This document shows positions 1 through 7,967 of a stretch of DNA of 64,000 nt, in pieces. The translations under genes and the position numbers were made by a program. The stretch spans positions 124,001 to 188,000 of the forward strand of contig NZ_LMDV01000010.1 in NCBI RefSeq assembly GCF_001425175.1, written 5' to 3'. This DNA is from Nocardioides sp. Root1257. GTDB taxonomy: Bacteria > Actinomycetota > Actinomycetes > Propionibacteriales > Nocardioidaceae. Position 1 is the stretch's first letter; each line of letters begins with the position of its first letter. Under the pieces are notes generated by a model. That model saw nothing but the letters and a program-made list of their open reading frames with translations, did not search any database and had not been told where the DNA came from.

Positions 1-408
1 ACGCAGCCTGCGGTAGAGCACGGCGTAGAGGAACGCGACCACGAAGGTGCCGGTCAGCGTGAACTCGTACATGTTGCCCCACGGCACCCGGTTCGGGTCC
101 GCGGCCATGCCCCGGGAGAAGAGCGACACGAAGTGCACCGCGACCGCGAGGCAGGTGACCAGGTAGCCCAGCCGCCCGAAGAGCGCCGTACGACGGGCGC
201 GGTCCTCGGCCTCGTCGCTGTCCGGTCCGGTCGCGAGCGCGACCCCACCGGGGATGTCCACCGACTCGCTCGCGGCGGCACCGGAGGCGAGCGGCACCTT
301 GCGCAGCGACGCCCACTCGACGAGGTGCGCCAGGAGCGCGAGGAAGTAGAGCAGTCCTGCGGCCGCGATCGCCTGGTTGCTCAGGCTCTCCCACGCTGCG
401 TCGGTCAC
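1..408 (-). CDS. ccsB: Cytochrome c synthase subunit CcsB/ResC (N-terminal part)
   Basis: This is the first 136 codons of a CcsA/CcsB-type membrane protein, which with ResB exports haem and ligates it to apocytochromes c outside the membrane. A hydrophobic helix lies near residues 14-30, followed by a charged linker, more membrane segments and a WGNMYEF stretch that in this family precedes the tryptophan-rich haem loop. The start is GTG at 406-408; it overlaps the resB stop by four bases (GTGA), so translation is probably coupled. The gene runs off the left edge, so the haem-handling WWD loop cannot be checked. It is the last visible gene of the hemL-phosphatase-tlpA-ccdA-resB-ccsB chain, the order known from M. 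tuberculosis Rv0524-Rv0529 (recalled, not searched). Confidence 0.9.
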   Translation of the reverse strand, partial: MTDAAWESLSNQAIAAAGLLYFLALLAHLVEWASLRKVPLASGAAASESVDIPGGVALATGPDSDEAEDRARRTALFGRLGYLVTCLAVAVHFVSLFSRGMAADPNRVPWGNMYEFTLTGTFVVAFLYAVLYRRLR

Positions 409-2009
409 GACTCGTCCTCTCGTTGCTTGCCTTGCAGGGTGGTCACCAGCTCGTCCACGACGACCGCGACGTCGCCGCCGCCGGACCGGTCGAGCGCGGC
501 CACCTCGACCAGTGTGCCGTCACCCTCGCGACGGGCGCGAACCCAGACCCGCCGGGGCCGGATGAAGAGCGACCCGAGCAGGCCGATCAGGGCCAGCACG
601 ACCCCGGTCAGCGCGACCCACTTGCCGGGGGTCTGGCTGATCTGGATCTTGTTCCACTGCTGGACGCCACCGGGGACACCGGCGACGTTCTCGAACGTCA
701 CCGACCCCAGCCCGTTCGGCAGCTTCTGGGTCTCCCCGGGCCGCAGGTCGACGCGGTACGGCGTGCCGTTCTTCTTGGTCAGCATCGTCGTCTTGCTCTT
801 GTCGAGCGCGTAGACCGACTGCGGGACGCCGTCGTCCATGCCCAGGTCGCCGGTGTAGACGAGCATCGAGATCATCGGGTCGATCGGCTTGCCGAGCAGC
901 GAGTAGTAGCTGCCGGTCTCCTGCGAGAAGGCGACCGTCGGGTAGAACTCGCCCTCGAGCCCGATCTGGGTCGGCTCCGCGTCGGCCGCCTTGACCACGC
1001 CGATCGACTGGAAGCTCTGGCTGGTCGGCAGGAAGATCGTCGGGCCGCTCTGGACGACGTTGCCCTCGCCGTCGCGGACCGTGATCACCGGGGCGTAGCC
1101 GTGCCCGATGAGGAAGATGTCGGTGTTGCCGATCGTCAGCGGGTGGTTGACCCGCAGGTCGTAGGACTTCTCGGCACCGGCCAGCGAGTCCTGGTACTTC
1201 AGGTGCGACTGGAAGCCGCGTGCCATCCCCGCCCGGGGGCCGGTCGTCAGCCAGTCGACGTCGAAGTCGTCGATCGAGAAGGAGAACGGCTCCATCTGGT
1301 CGGCCTGGAAGAGGCTGCCGGGCTTGAACTCGTCGTACTGGTCCGGGGTGTTCGCGAAGCCGTACGTGTCGCCGACCAGCATGATCACGCCGCCCTTGTA
1401 GCCGAACAGCCCACCCATGGCGAAGCCGACCAGGACGACCAACACCGAGAGGTGGAAGACCAGGTTGCCGACCTCGCGCAGGTAGCCGCGCTCGGCCGAG
1501 ACCGCCTCGGTCCCGTCGCCCAGCCGGTAGCGGCGACGCTTGAGCAGCAGGCGCGCGCGCTCGAGCACGACCTCGGGATCCTCGGTGGTCACGTACGACG
1601 CGTGGTCCGGCAGCCGACCCAGGTTGCTCGGTGCCGTCGGCGGCTTGGCGCGCATCCCCCGCCAGTAGTGGAACGTGCGCGGCACGATGCAGCCGACGAG
1701 CGAGATCATCAGCAGGATGTAGATCGCCGAGAACCACGCGGAGTCGTAGACCGAGAAGAGCCCGAGCCGCTCGTAGACGGGTGTGAGCTTCGGGTGGTCC
1801 GACTGCCAGTTGGAGGTCTTCAGCGCATCGACGCCGGTCTGCGGGATCACGGAGCCCGGGATCGCCGCGAGCGCCAGCAGGAGCAGCAGGATCAGCGCGG
1901 TCCGCATCGAGGTCACCTGGCGCCACACCCAGCGCAGGAGCTCGCGGAAGGTCAGCTCGCCGGGACGCCGGTCGTCCTCGGGCGGACGCGTGGAGAGGGC
2001 CGTACTCAT
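405..2009 (-). CDS. resB: Cytochrome c biogenesis protein ResB
   Basis: ResB is the partner of CcsA/CcsB in system II cytochrome c maturation. The predicted protein has 534 residues. Two membrane helices lie near residues 37-55 and 90-110, a third near 180-200 (NLVFHLSVLVVLVGF), then a large extracytoplasmic domain and a closing helix near 455-475 (WVALTGVVLALIGLL), which is the usual ResB layout. The start is ATG at 2007-2009, which overlaps the ccdA stop as ATGA; the reading frame stays open further upstream, but that part lies inside ccdA. It sits between ccdA and ccsB with four-base overlaps on both sides, so the three are very likely one transcript. Confidence 0.93.
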   Translation of the reverse strand: MSTALSTRPPEDDRRPGELTFRELLRWVWRQVTSMRTALILLLLLALAAIPGSVIPQTGVDALKTSNWQSDHPKLTPVYERLGLFSVYDSAWFSAIYILLMISLVGCIVPRTFHYWRGMRAKPPTAPSNLGRLPDHASYVTTEDPEVVLERARLLLKRRRYRLGDGTEAVSAERGYLREVGNLVFHLSVLVVLVGFAMGGLFGYKGGVIMLVGDTYGFANTPDQYDEFKPGSLFQADQMEPFSFSIDDFDVDWLTTGPRAGMARGFQSHLKYQDSLAGAEKSYDLRVNHPLTIGNTDIFLIGHGYAPVITVRDGEGNVVQSGPTIFLPTSQSFQSIGVVKAADAEPTQIGLEGEFYPTVAFSQETGSYYSLLGKPIDPMISMLVYTGDLGMDDGVPQSVYALDKSKTTMLTKKNGTPYRVDLRPGETQKLPNGLGSVTFENVAGVPGGVQQWNKIQISQTPGKWVALTGVVLALIGLLGSLFIRPRRVWVRARREGDGTLVEVAALDRSGGGDVAVVVDELVTTLQGKQREDES

Positions 2010-2767
2010 ACTGCGGTCTCCGTCGACGTGACGAGCTGGACCTGGATCCAGGTCACCAGCTGGTCCCACCAGCCGGTCAGCAGCAGGACCCCGACGAGCA
2101 CGAGCATCAGACCGCCGGCGCGCATCACCCAGACCTGGTGGCGGCGCACCCACCCGATCGCCGAGAGCGCCTTCTCGTAGGCGAGCCCGGCGAGGATGAA
2201 CGGGATGCCCAGCCCGAGCGCGTAGACGGCCGACAGCAGGGCGCCGCGAGCCGCGGTGGACTCGGTGAAGGACAGGCTGGTGATGGCGGTCAGGGTCGGG
2301 CCGATGCACGGCGTCCAGCCGAGCCCGAAGAGGAAGCCGATCACCGGGGCCGCGGCGAGGCCGACGGCCGGGAACTGGTGGACGCGTACGTCGCGCTGCA
2401 GGATCGGCAGCCAGCCGGCGAAGGCCAGGCCGAGCACGATCATCACGATCGCCAGCACGGTGGTGATCTGGTCCTGCCACTCGAACAGCCAGGAGCCGAG
2501 CGCCCCCGATGCCGTGCCGAGGATGACGAAGACGGTGGAGAAGCCGAGCACGAAGAGCACCGAGCCCAGGAACATCCGGCCCCGGCGGGTGCCGGCGACG
2601 CCGTTCGCGAGGTCAGCGCCCGACAGGCCGGTCGCGTACGACAGGTAGCCGGGCAGCAGCGGGATCACGCACGGGGAGAAGAACGACACCAGGCCGGCGA
2701 CCAGCGCGACCGGGATCGCCAGCACCAGGGACCCGGAGAGCGCCGTCTCCTGGAACCAGTCAGCCAT
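2006..2767 (-). CDS. ccdA: Thiol-disulfide interchange membrane protein CcdA
   Basis: CcdA carries reducing equivalents across the membrane to keep apocytochrome c haem-binding cysteines reduced. The 253-residue protein has about six hydrophobic helices. Both redox cysteines are in the expected contexts: SFFSPCVIPLLPGY near residue 33 and GWTPCIGPTL near residue 110. It starts at ATG 2765-2767, eight bases inside the end of the upstream thioredoxin-like gene, and its stop overlaps the resB start. The neighbour encodes a membrane-anchored thioredoxin-fold protein with a CGPC site, the likely acceptor of its electrons. The family assignment is firm from the motifs and the context. Confidence 0.95.
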   Translation of the reverse strand: MADWFQETALSGSLVLAIPVALVAGLVSFFSPCVIPLLPGYLSYATGLSGADLANGVAGTRRGRMFLGSVLFVLGFSTVFVILGTASGALGSWLFEWQDQITTVLAIVMIVLGLAFAGWLPILQRDVRVHQFPAVGLAAAPVIGFLFGLGWTPCIGPTLTAITSLSFTESTAARGALLSAVYALGLGIPFILAGLAYEKALSAIGWVRRHQVWVMRAGGLMLVLVGVLLLTGWWDQLVTWIQVQLVTSTETAV

Positions 2768-3335
2768 CCGAGGTCCCGGCGACGTCGTCGATCACGTCGA
2801 GGATCGTCTGCTTGCTGGGGATCGCTCCGGAGATGACAGCAGCGACCCGGCCCTCGTCGTCGAGGACGATGGTGGTCGGGGTGGACGCCATCGGCGCCTT
2901 GCCGGCGAACGCGAGCCCGGCCTTGCCCTGCACGTCGTAGACCGACGGGAAGTCCGCGCCGACGCCCTTCATGAACGCCAGGCCGTTGTCGGCGCTCGAG
3001 TCGCGGATGTTGATCCCGACCACGGCGGCCTCGTCGCCCAGCTCCGAGGAGATCTCGCTGAGCATCGGCATCTCCGTGCGGCAGGGGCCGCAGCCGGACC
3101 ACCACTTGTTCACGACGAGCACCTTGCCGAGGTAGTCCTCCGAGGAGATCGGCTCACCGGTGAGGGAGGTGCCCGAGAACGTCACGGGGTCGTCGCGGTC
3201 GGCGGCGTCGATGACCTGCACGCTGCCGTCGCCGCTGATGTAGCCCTTGTTGCCGGTCGCGCCCAGCGAGGTGCAGGCGGTCAGCGCGAGCAGCAGCGGG
3301 GCGGCCACGCCGAGAAGCATCCGCTTCAGGGTCAC
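2760..3335 (-). CDS. TlpA/ResA-like thioredoxin-fold lipoprotein
   Basis: A 191-residue extracytoplasmic thiol-disulfide oxidoreductase, probably the ResA-like partner that reduces apocytochrome c. A lipoprotein signal is visible: Lys and Arg, a hydrophobic run and the lipobox LTAC near residue 21. The redox motif is WSGCGPC near residues 80-85, followed by the fold's conserved proline region (STPTTIVLD). The GTG start at 3333-3335 overlaps the stop of the upstream phosphatase gene (GTGA); an ATG six codons in is the alternative. The 3' end overlaps ccdA by eight bases, so both are probably translated together. Confidence 0.9.
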   Translation of the reverse strand: MTLKRMLLGVAAPLLLALTACTSLGATGNKGYISGDGSVQVIDAADRDDPVTFSGTSLTGEPISSEDYLGKVLVVNKWWSGCGPCRTEMPMLSEISSELGDEAAVVGINIRDSSADNGLAFMKGVGADFPSVYDVQGKAGLAFAGKAPMASTPTTIVLDDEGRVAAVISGAIPSKQTILDVIDDVAGTSDG

Positions 3336-4030
3336 GGGCGCTGCTCCTCGGGCGCGCCGCCGGCGGAGAACGGCGCGTTCTTGTCCTTGACCGGGATCAG
3401 GTCGCCAGCGGGCTCCGAGTAGCTCACCTGGGTGATCCGGTCGCCGACGAAGTGCAGCGAGGTGAGGGAGCAGAGCGTGCACTGCCGCCGCCGCGGGTCG
3501 TGCAGCTGGCGGCGACCCTCGACGTGCAGGCGGGTCGTCCAGATCGGCAGCTGGTGGGACACGATGACGGCCTCGTGGCCGACCGCGGCCGCGCGGGCGT
3601 CCTCGACCGCCGCCATCATCCGGACCACGATCTCCTTGTGCGGCTCGCCCCAGGACGGCCGCGCCGGGTTGTAGAAGTGCCGCCAGATGCTCGGCCGCTT
3701 GATGATCGACCAGGCGCCCTGGCTGAAGCTCAGGCCCTCGAGCTTGTTGCCGGACTCGATGACCCGCTCGTCGGTGACGATCTCGAGGCCACGGGCCTGG
3801 GCCAGCGGCCGCGCGGTCTCCTGCGCGCGCTCCAGCGGCGAGACGCGCAGGTGCACGATGTCGCGGTCGCCGATGCTCTCCGCGATCCGCGCGGCCATCC
3901 GGTTGCCGAGGTCGGAGAGGTGGAAGCCGTCGCGCCGGCCGTAGAGGATGCCCTCGGGGTTGTGCACCTCGCCGTGGCGCAGCAGGTGGACGATCGTGTC
4001 GGGGCTGCCCTGGATCTCTGGGTGACTCAC
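3332..4030 (-). CDS. Histidine phosphatase (phosphoglycerate mutase-like) family protein
   Basis: The 232-residue protein has the histidine phosphatase signature LLRHGE, with the catalytic histidine at residue 19, the SPLERAQETA segment around residue 65 and a late VSHQLPIW segment carrying the second active-site histidine. The family contains both mutases and broad phosphatases, so the substrate cannot be told from sequence. It lies 11 bases downstream of hemL and overlaps the thioredoxin-like gene by four bases. The same position is occupied by Rv0525 in M. tuberculosis (from memory), which suggests a link to haem or cytochrome assembly, but none is proven here. Confidence 0.88.
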   Translation of the reverse strand: MSHPEIQGSPDTIVHLLRHGEVHNPEGILYGRRDGFHLSDLGNRMAARIAESIGDRDIVHLRVSPLERAQETARPLAQARGLEIVTDERVIESGNKLEGLSFSQGAWSIIKRPSIWRHFYNPARPSWGEPHKEIVVRMMAAVEDARAAAVGHEAVIVSHQLPIWTTRLHVEGRRQLHDPRRRQCTLCSLTSLHFVGDRITQVSYSEPAGDLIPVKDKNAPFSAGGAPEEQRP

Positions 4031-4041
4031 AGCTGGCTCTC

Positions 4042-5361
4042 CTACGCCTGGGCGGCAGCGGCCGCGCGGGCAGCGCCGGGCAGCGCGTCGAGCACGGTCT
4101 GCACGGCGCGGTCGTCATGGGCAGCGGACAGGAACCACGCCTCGTAGGCCGACGGCGGCAGGTAGACCCCCGCGTCGAGCATGGCGTGGAAGAAGGCGGC
4201 GTACGCCGCGGAGTCGGTGCGCGACGCGTCCTCGAAGTCGCGGACCCGACCGCCGTCACCACCGGTGAAGAAGATCGAGAACATCGTGCCGGTGGCCTGC
4301 ACGACGTGGGTGACGCCGGCGGCGGTCAGCGCGTCGGAGGCGGCCGCCCTGATCGTGTCGGCGGCGGCCCCGATGTGGGCGTAGACCTCGTCGGTCGCGA
4401 GCCGCAGCGTGGCCAGGCCTGCGGTGGTGGCGATCGGGTTCCCCGACAGCGTCCCGGCCTGGTAGACCGGCCCCTCGGGCGCCAGCCGCGACATCACGTC
4501 GGCGCGGCCGCCGAAGGCCGCGGCCGGGAAGCCGCCGCCCATCACCTTGCCGAAGGTCACCAGGTCGGGGCGCCAGCCCTCGACCGCACCGTCGAGGCCC
4601 CACTGACCGAGCTTGCTGGCGCGGAAGCCGGTCATCACCTCGTCGCTGACGAAGAGGGCACCGTGCCGCGTGCAGGTCTCGGCGAGGAACGCGTTGAAGC
4701 CCGGCTCCGGCGGGACGACACCCATGTTGCCGGGCGCGGCCTCGGTGATCAGGCAGGCGATCCGGTCGGGGTACTCCGCGAAGACCTTCTCGACAGCGGC
4801 GCGGTCGTTGTAGGGCAGCACCAGCGTCAGCTCGGTCGACGACGCCGGGACGCCGGGCGTGCCCGGGACCGCGAACGTCGCGAGGCCGGAGCCGGCGGAG
4901 GCCAGGAGCGAGTCGACGTGGCCGTGGTAGCAGCCGGCGAACTTCACCACGACGTCGCGGCCGGTGAAGCCACGCGCCAGCCGGATCGCCGACATGGTGG
5001 CCTCGGTGCCGGAGGACACGAAGCGGACCCGCTCGACCGGCGTGCGGGCGACGATCTCCTCGGCGAGCTCCACCTCCGGCTCGGTGGGGGCGCCGTACGA
5101 CGTGCCGCGCGCGACCGCCTCGGCGACCCGGGCCTGGACCTCGGGGTGCGCGTGCCCGAGCAGCATCGGGCCCCACGAGCAGATCAGGTCGACGTACTCG
5201 TTGCCGTCGGCGTCGGTCAGCCAGGCACCCGCCGCCGAGCGGATGAACCGCGGAGTGCCGCCGACCGCGTTGAACGCGCGGACCGGGGAGTTCACGCCCC
5301 CCGGCGTGACGGCTCGGGCCCGTTCGAAGAGGGCTGCGCTGGCGGTGGTCGGTCGGGGCAC
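4042..5361 (-). CDS. hemL: Glutamate-1-semialdehyde 2,1-aminomutase HemL
   Basis: HemL converts glutamate-1-semialdehyde to 5-aminolevulinate, the second step of the C5 haem pathway begun by HemA in this window. It is a cytosolic PLP enzyme of 439 residues, the usual length. The PLP-lysine context TFGKVMGGGFPAAAFGG and the early signature TPGGVNSPVRAF are both present. GTG at 5359-5361 was chosen because the conserved region begins right after it; the upstream in-frame extension is Arg/Pro-rich and unlike the family. A -10-like GACAAT (minus strand, 5368-5373) ends six bases before the start, consistent with a leaderless transcript. It is the first gene of the chain ending in ccsB. Confidence 0.95.
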   Translation of the reverse strand: MPRPTTASAALFERARAVTPGGVNSPVRAFNAVGGTPRFIRSAAGAWLTDADGNEYVDLICSWGPMLLGHAHPEVQARVAEAVARGTSYGAPTEPEVELAEEIVARTPVERVRFVSSGTEATMSAIRLARGFTGRDVVVKFAGCYHGHVDSLLASAGSGLATFAVPGTPGVPASSTELTLVLPYNDRAAVEKVFAEYPDRIACLITEAAPGNMGVVPPEPGFNAFLAETCTRHGALFVSDEVMTGFRASKLGQWGLDGAVEGWRPDLVTFGKVMGGGFPAAAFGGRADVMSRLAPEGPVYQAGTLSGNPIATTAGLATLRLATDEVYAHIGAAADTIRAAASDALTAAGVTHVVQATGTMFSIFFTGGDGGRVRDFEDASRTDSAAYAAFFHAMLDAGVYLPPSAYEAWFLSAAHDDRAVQTVLDALPGAARAAAAAQA

Positions 5362-5634
5362 CGGCCCATTGTCCCCGAGGACGCCAACCCGCCCCAGTCG
5401 AGGGCCGCCGCAGCGGTCCACGGGGTGGGCCAGGCCACGTCGGCGGGGCCGCGTCGCCGGCGGATCTGCAACGGGTTTCACCGTCACGACCTGCGGGAAT
5501 GGTCGTCACACTGACGAACGGCTGCACCAGACCGGCAAGCGACGTACCGTAACTGGTAGTGGACCCGGTCGTTTGATGTCCGTCACACCGAGTGCTGTGG
5601 GAGCATCCGGGTCCGAGGGAGCAGGAGCAGGGGA

Positions 5635-6837
5635 ATGACCAGGTCGACTGATGCCCGTGGGGGGCGCTTCGGGCGTGGCCACAAGGTCATGGCCCTGATC
5701 CCCCTGGCCGTGCTCTCCGTCGCCTGGACCGCGAGCATCGCCACCACGGGAGCCGGCACGGCGCTCGCCGACGCGACGACCGACCAGAAGCTCCCCGACG
5801 GCACCAGCCTCCCGACCGAGGCCATCGAGGTCCCGGCGAGCGTCTCCGCCGCCGGCGGCGTCGCCCCCGGCATCACCGGCGACGTGCAGCAGGCCGTCGC
5901 CACGGCCTCGACCTCCGGGATCCCGGCCGCCGCGCTCGCGGCCTACCAGCGCGCCGAGACCGTCATCAACTCCGCCGACCCGGGCTGCCACCTCTCGTGG
6001 CAGCTGATCGCGGCGATCGGCCGGGTCGAGTCCGACCACGGCCGCACCAACGGCAACACCCTCGACGCCCAGGGCGTCGCCACCCCCGGCATCTACGGTC
6101 CCCCGCTCAACGGCGGCGACGGCACCAGCAAGATCGCCGACACCGACGCCGGCCAGTACGACGCGGACGCCACCTGGGACCGCGCGGTCGGGCCGATGCA
6201 GTTCATCCCCTCCACCTGGTCGGTGGTGGGCGTGGACGCCGACGGCGACGGCCAGCGCAACCCGCAGGACGTGGACGACGCGGCGCTCGCGACCGCGGTC
6301 TACCTCTGCTCCGGCGGCGACGACCTCGGCACCACGGCCGGCCAGCGCTCCGCCGTCCTCCGCTACAACCACAGCCAGTCGTACGTCGACCTGGTGCTGT
6401 CGATCATGAACGCCTACCTGGCCGGTGAGTTCACCTCGGTGCCCAACGGCGTCACCTCGGCCGGCTACGTGGTCCCGCAGCTCCCCCAGGCCAGCGGCGG
6501 CAAGGGCCACCACGGGGGCAAGGGTCACCACGGCGGCCACACGGGCGGGAACACCGACCCCGGTGGCAGCTCGAGCGAGCCGACGGCCAAGCCGACCACG
6601 AAGCCGAGCACCTCGCCGTCCTCCGGACCGAACCTGCCGACCACCCCGACGGACGGCCCGAAGCTGCCGCTGCCGACCCTGACGCTGCCGCCGCTCCCGT
6701 CGACGTCGGTCTCCCCGATCGACCAGGTGCTCACCGAGGTCCAGGCCCGGGCCCAGTGCCTGCTCGACGGCTACATCGACAACGTGCTGCGCACGGACGA
6801 CCCCTACGACCAGTGCGTGTACGCCTACACGCATTAG
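5635..6837 (+). CDS. Secreted lytic murein transglycosylase
   Basis: A 400-residue exported enzyme predicted to cleave peptidoglycan glycan strands. A signal peptide covers about residues 1-45 (RGHKVMALIPLAVLSVAW, then ALADA). The catalytic region shows AAIGRVESDHG, with the putative catalytic glutamate in RVESDHG, followed by AVGPMQFIPSTW, typical of MltB-like transglycosylases, and VYLCSGG. The C-terminal third is a low-complexity linker rich in Gly/His, then Pro, Ser and Thr, ending with two cysteines that may form a disulfide. A GGAGCAGGGGA ribosome-binding region precedes the ATG. It stands alone on the plus strand between hemL and hemB, and is convergent with hemB across a hairpin and a dispersed repeat. 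Confidence 0.88.
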   Translation: MTRSTDARGGRFGRGHKVMALIPLAVLSVAWTASIATTGAGTALADATTDQKLPDGTSLPTEAIEVPASVSAAGGVAPGITGDVQQAVATASTSGIPAAALAAYQRAETVINSADPGCHLSWQLIAAIGRVESDHGRTNGNTLDAQGVATPGIYGPPLNGGDGTSKIADTDAGQYDADATWDRAVGPMQFIPSTWSVVGVDADGDGQRNPQDVDDAALATAVYLCSGGDDLGTTAGQRSAVLRYNHSQSYVDLVLSIMNAYLAGEFTSVPNGVTSAGYVVPQLPQASGGKGHHGGKGHHGGHTGGNTDPGGSSSEPTAKPTTKPSTSPSSGPNLPTTPTDGPKLPLPTLTLPPLPSTSVSPIDQVLTEVQARAQCLLDGYIDNVLRTDDPYDQCVYAYTH

Positions 6838-6841
6838 CGCC

Positions 6842-6867
6842 CTCGGTCCGAGCGTGCTCGGACCGAG
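6842..6867. terminator. Perfect 11-bp hairpin after the transglycosylase gene
   Basis: CTCGGTCCGAG and CTCGGACCGAG flank a four-base loop (CGTG), starting five bases after the transglycosylase stop codon. No T-run follows, as is common for high-GC terminators. It lies between convergent genes and could serve both strands. Confidence 0.65.
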
Positions 6868-6878
6868 ACCAGGCGCAA

Positions 6879-6955
6879 GGTTGAGGAGCCGCGCGAGCGA
6901 GGCACGAGATCGCGACCGGCGTCTCGAAACCCGGTGAGCCGAGAAGCAGGCTCTA
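6879..6955. repeat. Dispersed intergenic repeat, copy 1
   Basis: The copy begins GGTTGAGGAGCCGCG, continues through CGCGACCGGCGTCTCGAAACCCGGTGAGCCGAGAAGC and ends at the hemB stop codon. The two ends are imperfect inverted repeats (GGTTGAGGAG against CTCGAAACC). A second copy lies at 39636-39713 with the same core (CGACCnGCGTnTCGAnACCCGGTGnGCCGAGAAGC) and the same placement against the stop codon of a minus-strand gene. It looks like a REP-type element; the family is not identified. Confidence 0.7.
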
Positions 6956-7960
6956 TCGAGCGAGCAGCCGCGCGGCCTCAGCAGCCCAGTAGGTGAGCAC
7001 CACGTCGGCACCGGCCCGCCGGATCGAGGTCAGCGTCTCGAGGATGGCCGCCTCGCGGTCGATCCAGCCGTGGGCGGCGGCCGCCTCGACCATGGAGTAC
7101 TCGCCCGAGATGTTGTAGGCCGCCACCGGGACGTCGACGGCGTCGCGCACCTGGCGCAGCACGTCGAGGTAGGCGAGGGCCGGCTTCACCATCACGATGT
7201 CGGCGCCCTCGGCGACGTCGAGCAGCGCCTCGCGCACGCCCTCGCGGGCGTTGGCGGGATCCTGCTGGTAGGTCCGCCGGTCGCCCTGGAGCGAGGAGTC
7301 GACGGCCTCGCGGAACGGGCCGAAGAAGGCGGACGCGTACTTCGCGGAGTAGGCCAGGATCGAGACGTCGGTGTGCTCCGCGGCGTCGAGGGCGGCGCGG
7401 ACCACCGCGACCTGCCCGTCCATCATCCCGCTCGGGCCGACCATGTCGACCCCGGCGTGCGCCTGCGCGAGCGCCATCTCGGCGTACGCCGCCAGGGTGC
7501 GGTCGTTGTCGACCTTCCCGTCGGGCGTGAGCACGCCGCAGTGGCCGTGGTCGGTGAACTCGTCGAGGCACAGGTCGCTCATCACCGTGAGCGTGTCGCC
7601 CACCTCGGCGACGACGTCGGTGATCGCGAGGTTGAGGATGCCGGCCGGGTCGATCGCCCCCGAGCCGGTCGCGTCCTTGCTCTCCGGGATGCCGAAGAGC
7701 ATCACGCCGCCGAGCCCGAGGTCGGCAGCCTCGGCGACCGCCTTCAGCAGCGAGTCGCGGGAGTGCTGGACGACGCCCGGCATCGACGAGATCGGCTTCG
7801 GCTCGTCGATGCCCTCACGGACGAAGAGCGGCAGCACGAGCTGGCGCGCCTCCAGGGACGTCTCCGCGACCATCCGGCGCAGGGCCGGGGTGGTCCGCAG
7901 ACGGCGTGGCCGGACCGTCGGTCCGGTCACCGGGCCCGTGAGGGCACCGTGCTCGCTCAT
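6953..7960 (-). CDS. hemB: Delta-aminolevulinic acid dehydratase (porphobilinogen synthase) HemB
   Basis: HemB condenses two 5-aminolevulinate molecules to porphobilinogen. It has 335 residues, the normal length. The two active-site lysines are in AYSAKYASAFFGPF and MVKPALAYLD. The metal region reads SDLCLDEFTDHGHCG: the cysteine cluster of zinc enzymes is partly replaced by aspartates, pointing to a magnesium-type enzyme (inference from family knowledge). The start is ATG 7958-7960, seven bases after the hemD stop, so it is the last gene of rex-hemA-hemC-hemD-hemB. Confidence 0.95.
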   Translation of the reverse strand: MSEHGALTGPVTGPTVRPRRLRTTPALRRMVAETSLEARQLVLPLFVREGIDEPKPISSMPGVVQHSRDSLLKAVAEAADLGLGGVMLFGIPESKDATGSGAIDPAGILNLAITDVVAEVGDTLTVMSDLCLDEFTDHGHCGVLTPDGKVDNDRTLAAYAEMALAQAHAGVDMVGPSGMMDGQVAVVRAALDAAEHTDVSILAYSAKYASAFFGPFREAVDSSLQGDRRTYQQDPANAREGVREALLDVAEGADIVMVKPALAYLDVLRQVRDAVDVPVAAYNISGEYSMVEAAAAHGWIDREAAILETLTSIRRAGADVVLTYWAAEAARLLAR

Positions 7961-7967
7961 GCCCGGG

